Origin: an uncultured beta proteobacterium
GTDB taxonomy: Bacteria; Pseudomonadota; Gammaproteobacteria; Burkholderiales; Burkholderiaceae_C
NCBI GenBank assembly: GCA_903838565.1
Contig: CAILZB010000130.1
Span: 1-57,969 of the forward strand
DNA length: 57,969 nt
Direction: 5' to 3'
The translations under genes were made by a program, and so were the position numbers. Of the stretch, positions 27,126 to 36,559 are shown one piece after another. How positions within the stretch are numbered: the stretch's first letter is position 1; each line of letters opens with the position of its first letter. The notes below the pieces were generated by a model. That model was not told where the DNA came from and did no database searches. It saw nothing but the letters and a program-made list of their open reading frames with translations.

Positions 27126-29600
27126 TCACTTCAACGTCGGTGCATCCGTCGCCATGAGTTGGCTCAGAGCCCGGCCCACGATCGGGGCCTGGTCGATTTC
27201 GGTCAATCGCCCCTCGCGCAGCAACTCGGCCACCTCGCGCTCCGAGCGCACGAAAGCGTCAAAACCTTCGCGGTTGGTGAACAGCAGGCGTGTGCGTTTC
27301 GGGCTGATCCAGCTCAAGCGGCAGCGATGCAACTGGCTCTGGTCGTTGAGGTAATCAAACCAGAGGCCGCGCTGCATGGCGTGCGCCTTGAGCGCGAATT
27401 CGTCCTTGGGCCGAGTCTGGGCCTGCGCCACCCGTTCATCCAGCGCGCGCATCGCGTCCTGGCCGGCCTGGGCTTCGCGTGCGCGCCGCTCCAGTTCCTC
27501 GGGCGTGGGAGGCGCAGTGCGCACGGCCTGCATGTGCAGTTCCATCAGCGCCGCCATGAAGTCTTCACGCGCCTTGCCGCTCCAGCGGATCGAATCCAGT
27601 CCGGCGCCCAGACTGCGTATCAACTCCGGCAACACGCGCATCAGGCCGCGGCGTTCCTGCGGGCGCGGCGTCAGATCGGTTTCCCTCTGACGGCGTTCAA
27701 CCACCACCGTCTGTGGCTGGGTCGACCAGATCAGCTGGTCCATGGTGGTCAAGGCGTTGTTCCAAACCTCGGGCTGCGTCTGCACCTTGACCCAGGCCCG
27801 AGCCAGCACCTCGCGCCACTGCATCGTCAGAAACGGCAACAACAGAGGATTGAGCGGCGTGGCCAGCGGCAAGGCGTTGATGCGGGTGTGAACCACCTCG
27901 TCGGCGTGGGCGCGCGCCAGCGCCAGCGACTCGTCGGTCTGCTCCACCTTGGCCACGGGCTCGATCCGGGTCTGAGCCTGTTGCTCCGCCTGTTCTTGAA
28001 ACGCCGAAAATTCCAGCAGCAGCTGATCAAACAGCGACAGATCGTCCTCGAACTCTGTCAGCGCACGGCGCACGGTGAGTTCGATCTGCAGATACAGCGG
28101 GTCCTGCTCGCCTTTCTCGACGTTCCACGTGACCGACCCTTGCGCCAGCGCATCAATCAATTTGCGCGCGGGATGCTCGGCGGAGCGGAAGAATTCGCGG
28201 TCGATCATCGCCGCCTTGAGCGTAGGGATCTGCAAACGCGCGATGATGAGCTTGAGCGGCGCGGGAATCGCCGGGTCGGCAAAGACGTAGTCGAACACTT
28301 CGGCCAGCGCATCGACCGTACCGCGGTCAATTTCGGACGCCTGTTTGACCTGCTCGTGCTCGCGCATGCGGCGCAAGACATTGTGCCCCGTCGGGTCGAT
28401 CGAATCACCCCATTCGTGGATGAACTCCGCTCCGCCATCCGCCTGCAAGCCACCCAGGTAGCCCATCAGTCCAGGGTCGGCCGGGGCAGCGGTCATTCCC
28501 ACGGCGTCGGTGCCGGAGCCGCCTGAGGCTGTCTGGCCAAATCCGAGCTTTTGCAGAAACTGGCGAGCGTGCGCTGCGATGCTCTGACCAAGGGGCGCCA
28601 GGCGACCCTGCGCATGTGAACCAGGGGGGCGTGCCGAGCCGCCAAATTCAGACGGCATGGCGCCTGATCGGCTGTTCTCGAAGTCATGCCCCGTGAACGG
28701 TGGTGGGGCGGCACCACCATAGCCGGAGGCGTCGCCGGTGTGCGAAAAGTCGCCGTAGCCGCCGTAGGACGAGTGCTGCGCGCTGCTCGAAAAGGAGCCA
28801 TAGCCCGAGGCGGGCTGACTGGCATCCAGGGCGCCCAGCTCCGACGGCGGCGCGAACCCGCTGTCCGCGCCGGCGGACTTGCGGATGCGGTGCGTGGTCT
28901 TGACCGACACGCCAGCCTGGGTCAAGGTGGCGTTCATCTCCTCGTACAGGGGCTCCAGGTCGATGCTGTGCTGGGGTGAGAGCGAGCTCAGCAGTTCGTT
29001 GCAGACCTGCTCCTCAAAGGCACTTTTCTTCCACCCTTGCATGAGCGCGCGCACCAGCACTTCCGGGCGAAATGGATTGGCGCTCAAGGGCATGACTTCC
29101 CCTGTGAGCAGCGTTCCCAGGAGCTGGTTGAGTTTTTGCAGCGAGGCTTCGTATTGGTTATTGAAACGCTGCGCCACCTGGTCGAGTGACAGCAGTTGGT
29201 CCATTTCGGCGGCGTCGATCAGCGTCAGCGTCATGCCGTCGAGCGAGTTGCCTTGACCCGCTGCCGCAGCACCGGCCTGGGGTCCGGCGAGCAGCGCCAG
29301 CCGCACATCCTCCTGCAAGGTCTCCTTCAGGGCATCCTGGTAAATGCTGGTCGGAATGGTGGTCTGCTTGTCCAGCAAGAAACTCATGGAACGCCAGCGA
29401 TACGCGTCGGCTGCGCTATGGGTTCCAACCTGCTGTGCCATGTCCAGCAGATGCTCGCTCATGGAGCGCAGCAGAGCCACTTCATGGCGACCAAAATAGG
29501 TCAGGGTCTTTGCCGTCAGGTTGCGCATGATGGCGCGCACTTGGGCGTCGGGGTTGCCGGGGCCGGGCTGGGGCGCGACGAAAGCTCGAGTGGACATCAC
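27126..29600 (-). CDS. DUF1631 family protein (copy 1)
   Basis: This 824-residue cytoplasmic protein belongs to DUF1631, a large betaproteobacterial/gammaproteobacterial family without a known activity. Conserved blocks are DRGTVDALAEVFDYVFADP, LQIPTLKAAMIDREFF, HPARKLIDALAQ and, near the C-terminus, a beta-rich domain with CRLSWISPKRTRLLFTNREG that recalls PilZ-type barrels (inference). A Gly/Ser-rich segment (about 265-330) separates the two halves. It is paralogous to the gene upstream at 29643-31934; their shared blocks are nearly colinear. Translation may start at either of the first two Met residues. Confidence 0.85.
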   Translation of the reverse strand: MMSTRAFVAPQPGPGNPDAQVRAIMRNLTAKTLTYFGRHEVALLRSMSEHLLDMAQQVGTHSAADAYRWRSMSFLLDKQTTIPTSIYQDALKETLQEDVRLALLAGPQAGAAAAGQGNSLDGMTLTLIDAAEMDQLLSLDQVAQRFNNQYEASLQKLNQLLGTLLTGEVMPLSANPFRPEVLVRALMQGWKKSAFEEQVCNELLSSLSPQHSIDLEPLYEEMNATLTQAGVSVKTTHRIRKSAGADSGFAPPSELGALDASQPASGYGSFSSSAQHSSYGGYGDFSHTGDASGYGGAAPPPFTGHDFENSRSGAMPSEFGGSARPPGSHAQGRLAPLGQSIAAHARQFLQKLGFGQTASGGSGTDAVGMTAAPADPGLMGYLGGLQADGGAEFIHEWGDSIDPTGHNVLRRMREHEQVKQASEIDRGTVDALAEVFDYVFADPAIPAPLKLIIARLQIPTLKAAMIDREFFRSAEHPARKLIDALAQGSVTWNVEKGEQDPLYLQIELTVRRALTEFEDDLSLFDQLLLEFSAFQEQAEQQAQTRIEPVAKVEQTDESLALARAHADEVVHTRINALPLATPLNPLLLPFLTMQWREVLARAWVKVQTQPEVWNNALTTMDQLIWSTQPQTVVVERRQRETDLTPRPQERRGLMRVLPELIRSLGAGLDSIRWSGKAREDFMAALMELHMQAVRTAPPTPEELERRAREAQAGQDAMRALDERVAQAQTRPKDEFALKAHAMQRGLWFDYLNDQSQLHRCRLSWISPKRTRLLFTNREGFDAFVRSEREVAELLREGRLTEIDQAPIVGRALSQLMATDAPTLK

Positions 29601-29642
29601 TAAATTGATCGATGAAATCTACGTGTTCTAGGTAGTCAACGC

Positions 29643-31934
29643 CTACGCCGTCACCGATGCGTCGGGTACCGCCATGATATGGTGAATCGCCCTCGCAACG
29701 AGCGCTTCGCGCGGCAGAACTTTGAGTCGCCCCTGGCGCATCAGATCGGCGACTTCGCGCTCAGATCGCACAAAGGCGTTGAAACCTTCACGATTGGTGA
29801 ACAGGAAGCGCCCGCGCTTGGGGCTGACCCAGGTCAATCGGCACCGACGTACCTGGTCTTCGTCATTCAGAAAATCAAACCACATGCCACGCTCAAATTC
29901 GTGCAGTATGGCATCAATGGTGTCGGGTGCCTCGACCTGCGCCGCGGCGATGCGCTGATCGAGCATCCAGACCGCTTCATCGCCGGCGCGCTGATCCAGC
30001 AGATCGGCACCCTCCTCCTGCGCCGGGTCGGGCGTGGAGCGAATGGCGTTCATGTGGGTTGCGATCAGGCGACGCGTGAAGGTTTCGCGCTCCTCTGCGC
30101 CCCAGTTCAAGGCGTCCAGGCTGAGGTTGAGCTGGCGCACCAGTCCCGGTAAAACCGCCACCAATTGGCGGCGTTCGGCGCTGTCCTTCTTGCGCTGGAC
30201 CGACCACAGCAATTGGTCGGTGGTGGTCAGCAACAGCGTCCAATGGTCGGGCTCAGCGGCTTGGTTGACGTACGCGCGAGCCAGCACCTCGCGCCACTGG
30301 TCGGTCAGAAACGGCAGCAGGAACGCGGCCCGTCCGCGGTCATTGGGCAAGACCGCGATGCGCGCCTGGATCAGTCCATCGACATGGGCGCGCGCCGCAT
30401 CCAGCGCCTCTTCCTGCTCCTGCACATTCGCCAATTGTTCGACCTGCTGCTTGATCCACCGTTCAGCAAGCGCCTGAAACTCCTCGAATTCGAGCAGCAC
30501 TTCACTGAAAAGAGCCAGGTCCTGGTCGAATTCGGTCAGCACGCGTTTCACGCTGGCCTCGATCTGAAGGTACAACGGGCAGTCAAAGCCCTTCTCAGGC
30601 GTCCATGCCACAGCCGCGCCGGCCAGCGCATCGATCAGCTTGCGCGCCGGGTGGTTCGGGGAATGGAAGAAGTTCCGGTCCATCAAAGCCGCTTTGAGAG
30701 TCGGAATCTGCAGCCGGCCGATCACGACCTTGAGTTCGGGGGCAATATTGGGATCGGAGAAGACAAAGTCAAACACTTCGGCCAGTGCATCGATCGTGCC
30801 GCGATCGAACTCCTGGGCGTGACGGACGATCTCGTCTTCGCGCAGTTGGCGCAGCAGGTTGGGACTGCCCAGGTCAAGGTCCAGACCGTTGTAGGCAAAG
30901 GATTCGATTGCGCCGGCCTGCAGGCCTTCAAGATGGCTCAGGAGATAAGGGTCAACCGGATGCAGGGCTGAGACGGGACCCAGTGTCGCACCAGAAAAAC
31001 CAGAGACAGCGACCACGCCAGGGACAGCCGGAAGCGAGGAGTAGCCGCCCGCGGGCACGCCTGCCGCGATCTTTTGCAGGAATTCGCGCGCGTGCAGCGC
31101 CACCGGCCGGCCGTACTCCGGACGCCCAACCCACGGCATCGCAGCGCTAGAGGCAAAACCTCCCCAGCCCGTCGCGGCAACGCTGGCAACAGCAGCGGGC
31201 CCGGTGGCGCCGCTGTCGGCGCCGCTGGTCTTGAGCAGCCGGTGCGTCTGCTCGCTGATGCCCGACTGGGCCAGAAGTTGGTCCAGTTCCTTGTACAGGG
31301 AACCCAGGTCGATACAGTTCTGCGGATCGAAGGCCCGCAGCACAGCCTGTGCCGCATCCTCGTCGAAGGAACATTCCTTCAGCGCCAGCAGCAGGGACCG
31401 CACCAGAACCTCGGGGCGGTAGGGGTTGTTCTGCAAACTCGCCGTATCACGTCCGAACAGCGCACGCAGGCGCAGCGTCAGCGGTGTCAGCGTCTCCTCA
31501 TAATGCACATTGAAGCGCTGTACCACCTGGTCGCGCAACAACATTCGGTCCATTTCCTCGGCACCGACGAGCGACAGGCTCACATCCTCCAGAGGGTCGC
31601 CGGGGAGACGGGTTCTTGCCCCGCGCCGGTCACTGTCGCGCACGATGGTCTGGATTTCTTCGTTCAAACTCTTTTCCAGCGCCGCCACGAAAGCCAGCTT
31701 GAAGGCCGGCGCGTGTACATCGAGATAATGGCGCGCCATGTGCCAGCGCTGTACCAGGACTTCGCTGTCCCTTCCGTTGGTCAGCGCAAGAAGACGCCGT
31801 CGCAGCAATTGCAACAGTTCGCCTTCGTTCCTGGAAAAATAGGTGAGTACCTGGGCGTTGAGCTTGCGCGCCACGGCGCGCACACCTTTATGTGCGGCGC
31901 CCGGCGCGTAGTCTGTGGCTTTGGACGAATGCAT
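29643..31934 (-). CDS. DUF1631 family protein (copy 2)
   Basis: This 763-residue paralogue of the next gene shares DRGTIDALAEVFDFVFSDP, LQIPTLKAALMDRNFF, HPARKLIDAL and the C-terminal CRLTWVSPKRGRFLFTNREG block. It lacks most of the Gly/Ser-rich linker of copy 1. The ATG at 31934 was preferred to an in-frame TTG at 31970. The two genes are 42 bases apart and probably co-transcribed. The conserved C-terminal barrel-like domain might bind a nucleotide or partner protein, but no ligand residues can be assigned. Confidence 0.85.
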   Translation of the reverse strand: MHSSKATDYAPGAAHKGVRAVARKLNAQVLTYFSRNEGELLQLLRRRLLALTNGRDSEVLVQRWHMARHYLDVHAPAFKLAFVAALEKSLNEEIQTIVRDSDRRGARTRLPGDPLEDVSLSLVGAEEMDRMLLRDQVVQRFNVHYEETLTPLTLRLRALFGRDTASLQNNPYRPEVLVRSLLLALKECSFDEDAAQAVLRAFDPQNCIDLGSLYKELDQLLAQSGISEQTHRLLKTSGADSGATGPAAVASVAATGWGGFASSAAMPWVGRPEYGRPVALHAREFLQKIAAGVPAGGYSSLPAVPGVVAVSGFSGATLGPVSALHPVDPYLLSHLEGLQAGAIESFAYNGLDLDLGSPNLLRQLREDEIVRHAQEFDRGTIDALAEVFDFVFSDPNIAPELKVVIGRLQIPTLKAALMDRNFFHSPNHPARKLIDALAGAAVAWTPEKGFDCPLYLQIEASVKRVLTEFDQDLALFSEVLLEFEEFQALAERWIKQQVEQLANVQEQEEALDAARAHVDGLIQARIAVLPNDRGRAAFLLPFLTDQWREVLARAYVNQAAEPDHWTLLLTTTDQLLWSVQRKKDSAERRQLVAVLPGLVRQLNLSLDALNWGAEERETFTRRLIATHMNAIRSTPDPAQEEGADLLDQRAGDEAVWMLDQRIAAAQVEAPDTIDAILHEFERGMWFDFLNDEDQVRRCRLTWVSPKRGRFLFTNREGFNAFVRSEREVADLMRQGRLKVLPREALVARAIHHIMAVPDASVTA

Positions 31935-32051
31935 ATTCCCGTGGGTTAACGGTGGCCGACAGGTGGACAAGCACTTGCATTGCGCGCCAGTTCATGCCCC
32001 AGTTCAACATCGGTCCATTGTAAGGATTCGGCGACGCAGAATGATAGAAGT

Positions 32052-32072
32052 ATGCAATCAAAAATATTGCAT
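32052..32072. promoter_or_regulatory. Inverted repeat upstream of the DUF1631 genes
   Basis: ATGCAAT and ATTGCAT form a perfect 7-bp inverted repeat with a 7-base AT-rich spacer, about 120 bases upstream of the DUF1631 copy 2 start. The shape suits a dimeric repressor operator. The 255-base gap 31935-32189 holds no gene I can support. Confidence 0.25.
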
Positions 32073-32189
32073 CTTGAAATCAGGCCATGGGTCATTTGCC
32101 CGGGCTGCCCGGTAAAATAGGCGCCCGGGTGAAACCACCGGTACAGCGGTCGGGGTAAAACCGTCGCGTCAGGCTGACGCCATCCGCTG

Positions 32190-35100
32190 TCAAGCCCTGC
32201 CCTGCACACGCATTCCAACCCAGCGCGCCGACGCCTTGATGGCGCGGAAAAGCCAGCGCAGCAGCAGCAGCGCCAGCAGCGCCTCCAGCAGCGTCTGCAC
32301 AAAAGCCACAAAAGGATTTCGCGTCGTCGCCCGCGCGTGGTATTTGGCGATGGCGCGATCGCGCGTGATTTCGATGCTGTCGTAAAAGGTCGGCACCACC
32401 AGCAGCGTGAGCAGGGTCGAGGTGATGGTGCCGCCGATGATGGCGATGGCCAGCGGGCGGTAGAACTCGGCTCCTTCCCCGATGCCGATGGCCACGGGCA
32501 TCATGCCCGCGATCAGCGCCAGCGTGGTCATCAGGATCGGGCGCAGACGCAGTCGTCCCGCGTGCATCAGCGCTTCCTCGCGCCCGGTGCCTGTAGCCTC
32601 CTCCTTGCGCGCGCAGTCCAGCAGCAGGATCGCATTCTTGGCAACCAGACCCATGAGCATGATGACGCCGATGAAGCTCATCAGGTTGAGCGTGCCGCCG
32701 GTGAGCAGCAGCGCGATGACCACGCCAATCAGGCTCAGCGGCAGCGACAGCATCACCGCCACGGGCGCGGTGAAGGAGCCGAACTGGATCACCAGGATCA
32801 GGTACATGAGGCCGATGCCCATGACCAGCGCTGTCCCCATTTCCGTGAACAGTTCCTTCTGGTCGCGCGCCGTGCCGCCGAGCTCGATGCCGTAACCCGT
32901 GGGGAAGGCGATCTTCTCGGCGATCTTCATGGCGTCGGCCGTGACCTCGCCGGCGGAGCGGCCCTGCACGTTGGCTGACACCGAAATCATGCGCTTGCCG
33001 TCCTGATGTTCAATCTTCGCCGGGCCCTTGCCCATGGTGATGGTGGCGATCTGGCTCAAGGGCACCATCACCTCGGCCCCGATCACGGCAATCGGCAAGT
33101 GTTCGATGTTGGCGGCGCTGACGCGGTCGTCCGGGTGCAGGCGCAAGGCCACATCGCGCGCCTCGCCCGTGGGGTCGACCCAGTCGCCGACCTCGACGCC
33201 GGCAAAAGCGACGCGCAGCGCCTGCGCCGCGTCGGCCACCGAAATGCCCAGAGAGTTGGCCAGGCCGCGGTTGATTTCGATCTTGAGCTCGTCCTTCGGG
33301 TCCTGTTCGGACAAGCCCACGTCCACCGCGCCCGGCACCTGTCGCAGTTGTTCCATGTAGGTCGTTGTGAGTTCCATCAGCCGACGCGCGTCGGGCCCGG
33401 AGAACTGAACCTGTACCGGTTTTCGCACACCGTTGTTCAGGTCCGCCAGCACCACATATTCGGCTCCGACCAGGCGCGCCATTTCGCGCCGCAGGTCGGC
33501 TCCGATGGCCGCAGCGGACCGGTGGCGCTCGGTGCTCTTGCCGATGTCCACGTAGACCCGGCCGCCACCGGCTTGAACATTGCTGTTGGTAGCGACGACT
33601 TCCTTGATACCCCGCGCCAACGTGGCGGCCTGCTCCACCTTGAGTCGGGCGAATTCCAGGCTGGCGCTCGAAGGCGTGCGCACTTCAATGGCGATGGTGC
33701 TGTCGTCCGCCTCGGGCATGAAGCTGGAGCCGCCGAACTTGGCGTGCAAAGCGAGCGCGCCGATCAGGCTGAAAGCGGCGATGAAGGCCATGGAACGGCG
33801 ATGGTGCAGTGCCCAGGCGATGACGTTGCCGTAGCGATCCGCCTGATGATCGAACCACGCGTTGAAGCGCGCCAGCACCCGGCCCAGACCGCGCCGAGGC
33901 TGGTCGTGGTGGCCCACGGGATCGCCCCAGTAGGCCGACAGCATCGGGTCCAGCGTGAACGAGATGAACAGGCTCACCAGCACCGAACTGGCCACCGTCA
34001 GCGCGAAGGGCCGGAACCATTCGCCCGCGCCGCCGCCCATGAAAGCCACGGGGATGAACACGGCGATGATGGAGAAAGTGGTGGCCGCCACCGCCAGACC
34101 AATCTCGGCCGTGCCCTCACGCGCCGCCGTGCGCCGGTCCTCGCCGGCAGCCATGTGGCGCACGATGTTCTCGCGCACCACGATCGCGTCGTCGATGAGC
34201 ACGCCGATGGCCAGCGACAGCCCCAGCAGCGTCATGAAGTTCAGAGTGAAGCCGCACAGCCAGACGGCGATGAAGGCGGCGATCACCGAGGTCGGCAGGC
34301 TCAGGGCGGTGATGAGCGTGGAGCGCCAGGAATTGAGGAAGGCATAGACCACGAAGATCGTCAGCACCGCGCCAAACACCAGCGAATGAATCACGTTGTC
34401 CAGGTTGCTCTGCGCCTCTTCGCCACCGTCGCGTGTCATCTCCAGCTTGGTTCCCGCGGGCAGGGTCTTGTTCAACTCCTGCACCAGTTCGCGCACCTTG
34501 TTCGCCACGGCGACGGTGCTGGCGTCGCGTGAACGGGTGACTGTGATGCCGACATTGGGCAATCCGTTGCGCATGCTGAAGCCCCCGACCTCGGCAAAGC
34601 CGTCGGCAATGCTGGCCACCTGCGCCAGGCGCACAACCTCATTGCCGCGCCGGCGGATCACGATCTGCTCGAACTCGCGTGGCGACTCGATGCGCCCGAC
34701 CAGGCGAATGCTCTGCTCGTCCAGCGGGCCCTTGACGCGGCCCACAGGCGAGGTGGTGTTCTGCGCGCGCAGCGCGGCCACGACCTCGCTCACGGACACG
34801 TTGTATTCGCGCAGCTTTTCCGAGCGCAGCAGCACGCTCAATTCGCGCCGCAAGGCACCGTTCACGTTCACCACCGCGACGCCTTCGATGGCGCGAAACC
34901 GGGTTGCGAGATCGTCCTCGGCCAGGCGCGAAATCTCCGCGTGCGACAGCGTCTTGGACGACAGCCCCATCTGCATGATGGGCTGCGCGCCCGGGTCGAT
35001 GCGCACCAGCACCGGCTCGCGCATCTCGGCCGGCAGCTTGTAGCGCACCGAGCCGATCGCATTGCGCACCTCATCCGAAGCCTCGATCATGTTCTTCTTG

Positions 35101-35390
35101 AAGTTGAACTGGAGCACGATGCTGGCGTTGCTCTCGTCCGCATAGGACCTGATCTGGTACAGGCCGCTGATGCTCTGCAGCGACTTTTCCACCCGCAGGA
35201 TGATTTCGCGTTCCACCGTTTCCGGCGACGCGCCGGGGTAGGGAATATTCACCACCAGCACCGGCATCTCGACGTCGGGAATCTGGTTCACACGCAGATT
35301 CTTGAGTGCCAGCAGACCCACGCACATCAGCGCAATGATGATGACCACCATGGCCACGGGGCGGCGGATGCTGAAGTCGGAAAGGAACAT
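32190..35390 (-). CDS. RND efflux transporter permease (HAE1/AcrB-MdtC type)
   Basis: This 1066-residue inner-membrane proton antiporter has the standard start MFLSDFSIRRPVAMVVII, 12 membrane helices in two repeats with large periplasmic loops, and the helix-4 proton-relay motif GLSLAIGVLIDDAIVVREN with paired Asp residues. The second half carries FIGVIMLMGLVAKNAILLLD. It would pump drugs, solvents or other amphiphiles through an outer-membrane channel. The adaptor gene ends one base upstream, so the two form an operon. No outer-membrane factor is present. Confidence 0.95.
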   Translation of the reverse strand: MFLSDFSIRRPVAMVVIIIALMCVGLLALKNLRVNQIPDVEMPVLVVNIPYPGASPETVEREIILRVEKSLQSISGLYQIRSYADESNASIVLQFNFKKNMIEASDEVRNAIGSVRYKLPAEMREPVLVRIDPGAQPIMQMGLSSKTLSHAEISRLAEDDLATRFRAIEGVAVVNVNGALRRELSVLLRSEKLREYNVSVSEVVAALRAQNTTSPVGRVKGPLDEQSIRLVGRIESPREFEQIVIRRRGNEVVRLAQVASIADGFAEVGGFSMRNGLPNVGITVTRSRDASTVAVANKVRELVQELNKTLPAGTKLEMTRDGGEEAQSNLDNVIHSLVFGAVLTIFVVYAFLNSWRSTLITALSLPTSVIAAFIAVWLCGFTLNFMTLLGLSLAIGVLIDDAIVVRENIVRHMAAGEDRRTAAREGTAEIGLAVAATTFSIIAVFIPVAFMGGGAGEWFRPFALTVASSVLVSLFISFTLDPMLSAYWGDPVGHHDQPRRGLGRVLARFNAWFDHQADRYGNVIAWALHHRRSMAFIAAFSLIGALALHAKFGGSSFMPEADDSTIAIEVRTPSSASLEFARLKVEQAATLARGIKEVVATNSNVQAGGGRVYVDIGKSTERHRSAAAIGADLRREMARLVGAEYVVLADLNNGVRKPVQVQFSGPDARRLMELTTTYMEQLRQVPGAVDVGLSEQDPKDELKIEINRGLANSLGISVADAAQALRVAFAGVEVGDWVDPTGEARDVALRLHPDDRVSAANIEHLPIAVIGAEVMVPLSQIATITMGKGPAKIEHQDGKRMISVSANVQGRSAGEVTADAMKIAEKIAFPTGYGIELGGTARDQKELFTEMGTALVMGIGLMYLILVIQFGSFTAPVAVMLSLPLSLIGVVIALLLTGGTLNLMSFIGVIMLMGLVAKNAILLLDCARKEEATGTGREEALMHAGRLRLRPILMTTLALIAGMMPVAIGIGEGAEFYRPLAIAIIGGTITSTLLTLLVVPTFYDSIEITRDRAIAKYHARATTRNPFVAFVQTLLEALLALLLLRWLFRAIKASARWVGMRVQGRA

Positions 35391-35391
35391 G

Positions 35392-36519
35392 TTATTTCCC
35401 TGCGCCCGAAGCCGCTGCAGCGGGCGCGGTGGCAGCGCCGACCTGCACCTTCTGGCCGTCCTTGAGCGCCGACGTCGGGTTGCGTATCAGCGAATCACCT
35501 TCGAGCAAACCGGCACGCACCACAAAGTTGCCGCTGCGCGGGTCGCGCTCGCCCAGCGTCAGGCCGACCTTGTGTACGGCGCCGTCCTTGAGGCGCCAGG
35601 TAAAGGCCTTGTCGCCTTCACGCGCCAGCGCCACCGCCGGCACCAGCAAGGCAGACTGGCGTGTCGCCTGGATGTTGCCTTCGGCGTAAAGCCCCGCCAG
35701 TTGCGGCTGGGGGCCGGCGGCGAACTCCACCAGCACTTCGAGCTGGCGCGTGTTGGCGTTGGCCGCAGGGTTGATGCGTGTGACCCGACCCGAAAACTCC
35801 TGCGGTCCGTAGCCGTTGACCCGAAAACTCACGGGCTGACCGATCAAAACCTGGGCCACCTCGTCGGCTGACACCAGTCCCTCCAGCCGCATGCTGGTCG
35901 GGTCCATCACCTTGAGCAGTTCCTTGCCGATCTGCGCCGTGTCGCCAGGCGACACTTTGCGTTCGCTCACGATGCCGTCAAAGGGCGCGCTCACCAGGGT
36001 GTGCTGCAGTTGCTGGCGCGCCTGCACTTCGCGCGTCTTGGCTGCGGCCACATCGCTTTGCCCGGTGTTGCGGCGAATCTCGGCGTCTTCGAGCTGCTGC
36101 ATCGACGCCATGCCGGACTCGCGCAGCGTCTTGAGACGCTGCAACTGGCGCTCGGCCTGCTCCAACGACTGCACGGCAGCGCGCTGCGCTTCCTGGGCCG
36201 AGTTCAGGCTGTCGCGGATGGCCGTGTCGTCCAGGCGCACCAGCAGGTCGCCGCGCTTCACCCGGTCGCCGTTGTCCTTGAGCACCTGCACCACCACCGA
36301 CGAGACCTCGGCACGCAGGTCAGCGCGGCGCGCCGGCTGAACCGATCCGGTGATGCTCGGGCCCGAACTCAAAGCGCTGTTTTGCACTGTGATCAAGTCC
36401 TGCGGCGCGATCAGCAGCGCGGCATCGGCGCCGGCGGCTGCGTCGGCCTTGGCCGCGTCCTTGCTGCAGCCGGCCAGTGACAAAACCATGGCCAGGAAAA
36501 TCAATGTAATGCGTGTCAT
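35392..36519 (-). CDS. RND efflux periplasmic adaptor (membrane fusion protein)
   Basis: This 375-residue lipoprotein has a signal peptide ending in the lipobox LSLAGC. It shows the barrel-sandwich half motifs GSVQPARRADLRAEVSSVV and APFDGIVSERKVSPGD on either side of a ~85-residue helical hairpin, then a beta-barrel domain. It should bridge the RND permease to an outer-membrane channel. The Met at 36519 was chosen because it opens the signal peptide; the longer frame to 36591 adds a non-signal-like leader. The C-terminus is Ala-rich. Confidence 0.92.
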   Translation of the reverse strand: MTRITLIFLAMVLSLAGCSKDAAKADAAAGADAALLIAPQDLITVQNSALSSGPSITGSVQPARRADLRAEVSSVVVQVLKDNGDRVKRGDLLVRLDDTAIRDSLNSAQEAQRAAVQSLEQAERQLQRLKTLRESGMASMQQLEDAEIRRNTGQSDVAAAKTREVQARQQLQHTLVSAPFDGIVSERKVSPGDTAQIGKELLKVMDPTSMRLEGLVSADEVAQVLIGQPVSFRVNGYGPQEFSGRVTRINPAANANTRQLEVLVEFAAGPQPQLAGLYAEGNIQATRQSALLVPAVALAREGDKAFTWRLKDGAVHKVGLTLGERDPRSGNFVVRAGLLEGDSLIRNPTSALKDGQKVQVGAATAPAAAASGAGK

Positions 36520-36559
36520 GGGCGGCTTGGTGTTGTTGTTGGGTGAACCCGTTGGGAAG

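Noticed and set aside
32081..32189. GC-rich palindromic stretch considered as a tRNA or small RNA
   Set aside because: No acceptor stem, anticodon arm or T-loop consensus could be drawn; only short GCCCGGG-type complementarities.
33006..34532. Plus-strand frame of 508 codons opposite the RND permease
   Set aside because: His/Arg/Gln-rich shadow; the permease on the minus strand is complete and well conserved.
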